A stretch of DNA of 8,942 bases, from contig JAPLZS010000201.1 in NCBI GenBank assembly GCA_026394915.1, positions 596 through 9,537 of the forward strand. Reading direction: 5' to 3'. Below, piece after piece: positions 6,075 to 8,942 of this stretch. The notes under the pieces are model-generated. The model searched no databases. It was not told where the DNA came from and saw only the letters and a list, made by a program, of their open reading frames with translations. A program made the position numbers and the translations under genes. The DNA comes from Candidatus Woesearchaeota archaeon (lineage in GTDB: Archaea; Nanobdellota; Nanobdellia; Woesearchaeales; UBA12501). Each line of letters starts with the position of its first letter. Positions within the stretch are counted from its first letter, which is position 1.

Positions 6075-6168
6075 AAAACTAAGCCTATTGATAAAGCCTT
6101 TCTTTCAGAATTAAGTTTATTCTCCTAAACTTGTACTGAAAGACTTTTTTTCAGGCTTATTTAGTTTT
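6075..6168. repeat. Long imperfect hairpin upstream of the ribosomal operon
   Basis: Four nested paired blocks can be traced: 6075-6082 with 6161-6168 (AAAACTAA/TTAGTTTT), 6091-6099 with 6153-6160 (one bulged A), 6102-6108 with 6136-6142 (CTTTCAG/CTGAAAG), and 6113-6119 with 6126-6132 (AAGTTTA/TAAACTT) around a 6-nt loop. That is about 30 base pairs with small bulges over 94 nt. A second copy of the outer left arm (AACTAAAATAAGCC, ending at 6056) could pair with 6154-6167 instead. It could be a MITE-like remnant, a structured RNA or a regulatory site. It lies outside any gene, upstream of the operon promoter. Confidence 0.45.
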
Positions 6169-6330
6169 CTATCGTATTATGACACCCTAAACTGTCCAAA
6201 TACGCTGTAAGGTCTGATATTTGTGTTTTTTTGATTTGTTTATAAATGTTTCTGATTAATATATGATCATATACTGAGATCAGGCTACAATGCCTTATAT
6301 AATATAAGTATAATCCAACAAAAGGCCTGG
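6169..6330. other. AT-rich intergenic stretch with a 14-bp palindrome and TATA-like boxes
   Basis: No convincing gene is seen here on either strand. A perfect palindrome, TATATGATCATATA, occupies 6260-6273. TATA-like sequences occur at about 6239-6247 (TTTATAAAT) and 6295-6308 (TTATATAATATAAG); the latter is spaced correctly to serve the micro-ORF at 6331. Together with 5972-6168 this forms an intergenic region of nearly 490 nt between the ribosomal operon and the membrane-protein gene. Confidence 0.4.
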
Positions 6331-6411
6331 ATGGGATCAAAAGACAAGGAAGAAATAAACTACATCATAAAAAATGAAAGGATTAGTATAAGCAATAATT
6401 ACTTGTTTTAG
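6331..6411 (+). CDS. Possible 26-residue micro-ORF
   Basis: A short frame begins ATG GGA TCA and ends TAG at 6409-6411, encoding MGSKDKEEINYIIKNE plus ten more residues. It has a TATA-like box (6295-6308) about 25-30 bases before the expected start of transcription and AAAGG seven bases before the ATG, which is the main reason to list it. The product is charged, with no motif recognised. It may be a real small protein, the 5' remnant of a longer gene, or chance. Its less AT-rich beginning contrasts with the very AT-rich end and the following gene. Confidence 0.25.
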   Translation: MGSKDKEEINYIIKNERISISNNYLF

Positions 6412-6417
6412 AGATAG

Positions 6418-6454
6418 TTTTATAAAATAGAGTATATTAATTATTTATAAGGGA
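6418..6454 (+). promoter_or_regulatory. Promoter and ribosome-binding site of the membrane-protein gene
   Basis: TTTTATAAAA (6418-6427) is a good archaeal TATA box, about 25 bases before a predicted start near 6449. AAGGGA (6449-6454) sits five bases before the ATG at 6460 and acts as a plausible ribosome-binding site on a very short leader. If the start is a few bases further downstream, translation would be nearly leaderless. Confidence 0.45.
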
Positions 6455-6459
6455 CCAAA

Positions 6460-7011
6460 ATGTTAGAATATGCAAATATTTTAAATAATTTATTATTGGC
6501 ATCTATAGCATTTTCAACTTTATATGCTGGTGCTTTGTATCCTATTAAAAACTTTTTAAGAATAGAATGTGAAAATTACATCAAGCTCATTTTTATAATT
6601 TTTCCTTTGATAATCTCTCTTTCTTCAAGTATAATAATCATTGTTTGGTTAATGAAGCATTATCACAATTTAATCCCTTTTTATATGTTGATTCTGACAT
6701 TTGGTTCATTTCTATTTGTTATACTTGTTTTGGGATCCAAAAAGATATTTATTGAAGATAAGAGACAAAATATCTCAAAAATATTAAATAAAAAAAAGAC
6801 AAAAATGACAATAAAAAACTTTACCGATTCAAAAAATCTATTTTTATCAATAATTGGTGGAGTAATTGTAGCATTAGTTGTTTTAGTAACCGATTGGATG
6901 GGAGGCGCCTTTAAAAATAATATTCATGCTTATTATATTGGTTTATTTGCATTGATTTTATTATTTCTATTTTCTATTTGGCAGTATAACAAATCTCCTA
7001 AAAAAGAATAA
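6460..7011 (+). CDS. Unrecognised integral membrane protein with five predicted helices
   Basis: The family is not recognised. The 183-residue product has five hydrophobic stretches at about residues 8-28, 41-64, 71-92, 127-147 and 157-175. A strongly basic loop (about 94-126, rich in Lys and Asn) lies between the third and fourth. The C-terminus is charged (NKSPKKE). By the positive-inside rule the basic loop and C-terminal tail would be cytoplasmic, though five helices then leave the N-terminus outside; this is inference. Helix four ends in a TDWMGGAF motif that could be functionally important. Codons are strikingly AT-rich compared with both flanking blocks, which suggests recent acquisition or weak selection. 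It stands alone, with its own promoter, and nothing around it indicates a role. The start is supported by AAGGGA upstream. Confidence 0.75.
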   Translation: MLEYANILNNLLLASIAFSTLYAGALYPIKNFLRIECENYIKLIFIIFPLIISLSSSIIIIVWLMKHYHNLIPFYMLILTFGSFLFVILVLGSKKIFIEDKRQNISKILNKKKTKMTIKNFTDSKNLFLSIIGGVIVALVVLVTDWMGGAFKNNIHAYYIGLFALILLFLFSIWQYNKSPKKE

Positions 7012-7046
7012 TTAGAAAATATTGGGTATTATTCTTCTGCGCTGGC

Positions 7047-7163
7047 TCATTTCTCAATATTTATTTCTTCCGGGAAATCCGCAATCTTTCCATTCTCGCC
7101 GTAAACCTTATCACAAGACACTGGACATGTGCGCGTGAGGCATAAATACCAGTGCTTCTCCAA
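7047..7163 (-). CDS. Possible 38-codon Cys-containing small protein with TTG start
   Basis: A frame from TTG at 7163 encodes EKHWYLCLTRTCPVSCDKVY followed by GENGKIADFPEEINIEK. It looks protein-like, with three cysteines and an acidic end, and base use resembles the housekeeping blocks rather than the AT-rich island. Read on this strand, a TATA box (7187-7180) lies about 21 bases upstream of the TTG, close to archaeal promoter spacing, so a leaderless transcript is possible. The frame is also open further upstream to an ATG at 7247, but that part lies antisense to the toxin-like gene and its operator. It could equally be the C-terminal remnant of a longer, damaged gene. No family recognised. 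Confidence 0.3.
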   Translation of the reverse strand: MEKHWYLCLTRTCPVSCDKVYGENGKIADFPEEINIEK

Positions 7164-7179
7164 TACACTAATGAAAAGA

Positions 7180-7188
7180 TTTATATAG
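7180..7188 (+). promoter_or_regulatory. TATA box of the toxin-antitoxin-like module, possibly bidirectional
   Basis: TTTATATAG, preceded by the purine-rich GAAAAGA (BRE-like), lies about 40 bases before the ATG at 7227. Transcription would begin near 7209, inside or just past the palindrome at 7188-7213. The reverse strand reads CTATATAAA, so the same box could drive the small divergent frame ending at 7047. Confidence 0.55.
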
Positions 7189-7213
7189 CAGTTATAACTT
7201 AGGTTATAATTGC
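7188..7213. promoter_or_regulatory. 26-bp near-perfect palindrome, candidate autoregulatory operator
   Basis: The two 13-bp halves match at 11 of 13 positions, and both mismatches are G-T, so the RNA could also pair fully. It contains GTTATAAC (7191-7198) and GTTATAAT (7203-7210), each almost self-palindromic, twelve bases apart. It directly follows the TATA box and covers the expected transcription start. This is where an AbrB-type antitoxin would be expected to repress its own promoter. Confidence 0.6.
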
Positions 7214-7226
7214 AGTTAAAAGTGGT

Positions 7227-7487
7227 ATGATGGAGAAGGAACTGCACGAAATAAGGAAATCAATAATCGATTATGATCTCCATTTCATCAAAAGATGGAA
7301 GACAAGGGATATAGAGCTTGATAAGGTCGATGAGACAATAAGAACTGGCAGGGCAGTCAAGCAGAATGGGAGAAAGATCATATTTGAGAGATATTTCGGC
7401 AAGGAGAACGAGACTTATTGCATTGTCTGCATTGCCCGCGATAATTTTACTGAGGTAAGGACTGTATGGAAGAAAGAAGGAAGATAA
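7227..7487 (+). CDS. DUF4258-like small protein, probable toxin of a toxin-antitoxin pair
   Basis: The 86-residue protein resembles the DUF4258 family of small proteins, often found beside zinc-ribbon antitoxins and thought to adopt a RelE/BrnT-like RNase fold. Seen in the sequence: H19, R23 and R27 in the LHFIKRWKTRDIEL segment, which matches the H-x3-R-x3-RxI start of the family; then VDETIRTGRAV, strand-like KIIFERYF and TYCIVCIARD, and a C-terminal EVRTVWKK resembling the family's final strand. Catalytic residues are not established from sequence alone. Two adjacent ATGs (7227 and 7230) could start it. It overlaps the next gene by 22 nt, typical of toxin-antitoxin operons, and is preceded by a TATA box and palindrome. 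Toxicity is inferred from context and family. Confidence 0.65.
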   Translation: MMEKELHEIRKSIIDYDLHFIKRWKTRDIELDKVDETIRTGRAVKQNGRKIIFERYFGKENETYCIVCIARDNFTEVRTVWKKEGR

Positions 7488-7774
7488 AATGCGACTGCAA
7501 GAGATTCTTTGAGGAAAAAGAGATTGAGGTAAATGGCATTTCAGTAAAAGCAATGGTATGCCCAGGATGCAAGCATGTGACATTCACAAAAGAGCAGGCA
7601 TTGGAATATGCAAGACTTAAAGAGATTCATTCTTTGATGGACAATGAGCGAAGCATCATAAAGATAGGGAATTCTGTCGGAATAACACTTCCTGAGAAGC
7701 TCGGCCTGAAGCCAGGAAAGAAGGTCAGGACAGAGGCAATAGACAGCAAGAGCTTCAAGGTTGTGTTTGGCTGA
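7466..7774 (+). CDS. Zinc-ribbon plus AbrB-type DNA-binding protein, probable antitoxin
   Basis: The 102-residue protein seems to join two modules. Residues 9-35 form a four-cysteine zinc ribbon (C9, C11, C32, C35; KCDCKRFF and MVCPGC) like the N-terminus of MqsA/YgiT antitoxins, followed by a helix KEQALEYARLKEIHSL. Residues 62-99 read SIIKIGNSVGITLPEKLGLK and PGKKVRTEAI, the pattern of an AbrB/MazE swapped-hairpin DNA-binding domain. MqsA itself carries a helix-turn-helix there, so this is a different combination. It would bind its toxin through the ribbon and the promoter palindrome through the AbrB part; this is inference. The ATG at 7466 lies inside the preceding gene, with GAGGTAAGG upstream. 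Its last 20 nt overlap the convergent primase gene. Confidence 0.75.
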   Translation: MEERRKIKCDCKRFFEEKEIEVNGISVKAMVCPGCKHVTFTKEQALEYARLKEIHSLMDNERSIIKIGNSVGITLPEKLGLKPGKKVRTEAIDSKSFKVVFG

Positions 7775-8942
7775 CATTCTCTGAATCAGAATTCTTTTCA
7801 GCAATTTTCTCTTCTTTTCTCTCTTTCTTCTTTGGCTTTGACGCTTTCTTTGCTTTTTTCTCCTTCTCTTCCTCTTCCCTGTTCATGTAATAAGTCTTTC
7901 TTTTTGCATAATTGACAGGGTTCTTTATCATTGCGCACAGGTTGTCTGGCTTGCATATGCCAATGTCCCTGTAATAATTGTGGTTTGCGCAGTTTGGAGG
8001 AAGTATCTTTTTCTTCTGCTGCTTGTGATACCTTAACTGGCCTACAAGAGAGACCTCTCTCAATGCCTCTCTATTATTCTTGTTCCATTCCTTGAGCTTT
8101 GCCTCTATCTTGTCATAATCCCAGCCAACAGAAGTCAGGAAATTAACAAGAGTGAAAAGGAATCTTTTCCTTCCATCCTCAAGCCCTTTCATGCCGAGCT
8201 GTATGCACGGAGGGAAGAAATCCTCTGGAATAGCCTTCTGTATCTCTTCAAGATCATCAAACACTCTTTTCTTTCTGTCTGGATCTTCATCACTTTCATT
8301 CCCTATCAGCTTGTCCTTTTCCTTCTTTGCAGCAAAATCAAATGCCTGTACAATGAGTTTCTCTGCCTCGTTCTGCCTTATATGCTCCCTGTCAAGGAAT
8401 ATGAATCTGCTTGGTTTTGCATTGCCTGGCTTTGCATCCTCTTTGTTGAACTCAAGTATTCTGTCAGGGTCAATCGGCATTGATATCAATCCTGATTTCT
8501 CATTGAAGCAGTATGGCATCCTGTAAAGATGCCTTGAAGATATCAACAGAGTGTCAAGATCAAGTATAGTGAATGGGTCAAAATCTCCATTGACAATCAG
8601 CTCATTGAATGTCTTGCCTGTCTTTGTGATTATCGTGTTTATATCATCTCTTTTCAGCATCTCTTTTGCAAGATGCTTCTTGATCATCTCCTCAAGATAG
8701 AATGCGATCTTTCTCGGGGCGTCCGGGAAAAGGCATCTTGTCTCAACGCCATGCACTCTTGAAGGGAATGCTTCAAATGGAACTCCGATATGGAATCCAT
8801 GATTGCCTGAGAATTTGACGCTCAAAGAGCTGATTCCATGATGCCTAAGCGCCTTCACAATAAGGTCTGCTGCGATTGCGCTGTAATCAAGCCATTTGCA
8901 GTCAATGTCAATCACAAGATCCCATCCAATCCTGAGGTCCTC
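7755..8942 (-). CDS. Single-chain archaeal DNA primase (PriS-PriL fusion), 5' end outside window
   Basis: Archaeal primase makes the primers for DNA replication, normally as a catalytic PriS and an iron-sulfur PriL subunit. This single frame carries both. The visible 395 residues begin mid-gene with DLVIDIDCKW, whose DxD (residues 12 and 14) matches the catalytic acid pair of PriS. VKFSGNHGFHIGV (about 42-54) matches the SGxxGxH nucleotide-binding motif, and LDTLLISSRHLYRMPYC fits the third PriS motif. From about residue 245 it reads FFPPCIQLGMKGL, LVGQLRYHK, LPPNCANHNYY, ICKPDNLCAMIKNPVNYAKR: the four cysteines and arrangement of the PriL C-terminal 4Fe-4S domain. A Lys/Glu-rich tail ends it. 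The frame is open upstream to the edge, so the GTG at 8915 is internal. Such fusions are known from Nanoarchaeum and other DPANN archaea. Confidence 0.9.
   Translation of the reverse strand, partial: EDLRIGWDLVIDIDCKWLDYSAIAADLIVKALRHHGISSLSVKFSGNHGFHIGVPFEAFPSRVHGVETRCLFPDAPRKIAFYLEEMIKKHLAKEMLKRDDINTIITKTGKTFNELIVNGDFDPFTILDLDTLLISSRHLYRMPYCFNEKSGLISMPIDPDRILEFNKEDAKPGNAKPSRFIFLDREHIRQNEAEKLIVQAFDFAAKKEKDKLIGNESDEDPDRKKRVFDDLEEIQKAIPEDFFPPCIQLGMKGLEDGRKRFLFTLVNFLTSVGWDYDKIEAKLKEWNKNNREALREVSLVGQLRYHKQQKKKILPPNCANHNYYRDIGICKPDNLCAMIKNPVNYAKRKTYYMNREEEEKEKKAKKASKPKKKERKEEKIAEKNSDSENVSQTQP

Noticed and set aside
5972..6459. tRNA, CRISPR array or insertion-sequence transposase in the intergenic region
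   Set aside because: No cloverleaf, no regularly spaced direct repeats and no transposase-like frame could be found by eye.
7260..7583. Minus-strand open frame of 107 codons opposite the toxin-like gene
   Set aside because: It is antisense to two better-supported overlapping genes, has no recognisable motif and no promoter or ribosome-binding site.

Overview
The window is a piece of archaeal chromosome, most likely from a DPANN lineage (Woesearchaeota/Pacearchaeota-like). Four things point there. The ribosomal cluster has the archaeal order uL3-uL4-uL23-uL2-uS19-uL22-uS3-uL29-aIF1(SUI1)-Rpp29-uS17. The promoters are TATA-type. The ribosome-binding sites are GGAGG/GGTGA-like. The primase is a single chain joining PriS and PriL parts. 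The lineage is inferred from these traits; no rRNA gene is present to confirm it.

Left block (1-5971, all minus strand): an S10/spc-type ribosomal operon transcribed right to left from a promoter near 6027-6033. Spacing is tight, with several ATGA-type overlaps. uS17 runs off the left edge. Two of the essential ribosomal genes, uL3 and uL22, are not intact reading frames in this sequence. Each is split into two overlapping ORFs, each split needs a +1 frame change, and each seems to lack a stretch of codons usually found between two conserved blocks. Either the assembly has small deletions, or these are real lesions or recoding sites.

Middle block (about 5972-7046): an AT-rich island with the operon promoter, a long imperfect hairpin, a micro-ORF with promoter-like upstream sequence, and a five-helix membrane protein of unknown function whose base composition differs from its neighbours.

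Right block (7047-8942): a two-gene toxin-antitoxin-like module on the plus strand. It encodes a DUF4258-like small protein followed by a protein with an MqsA/YgiT-type zinc ribbon joined to an AbrB-type DNA-binding segment. A 26-bp near-perfect palindrome sits between its TATA box and start codon. A possible 38-codon gene may diverge from the same TATA box. The module converges on, and overlaps by 20 nt, the 3' end of the fused PriS-PriL primase gene, which runs off the right edge.

The operon would make ribosomal proteins, an initiation factor and an RNase P subunit together. The primase would start DNA replication. The toxin-antitoxin-like pair and the membrane protein look like accessory genes between these housekeeping loci.
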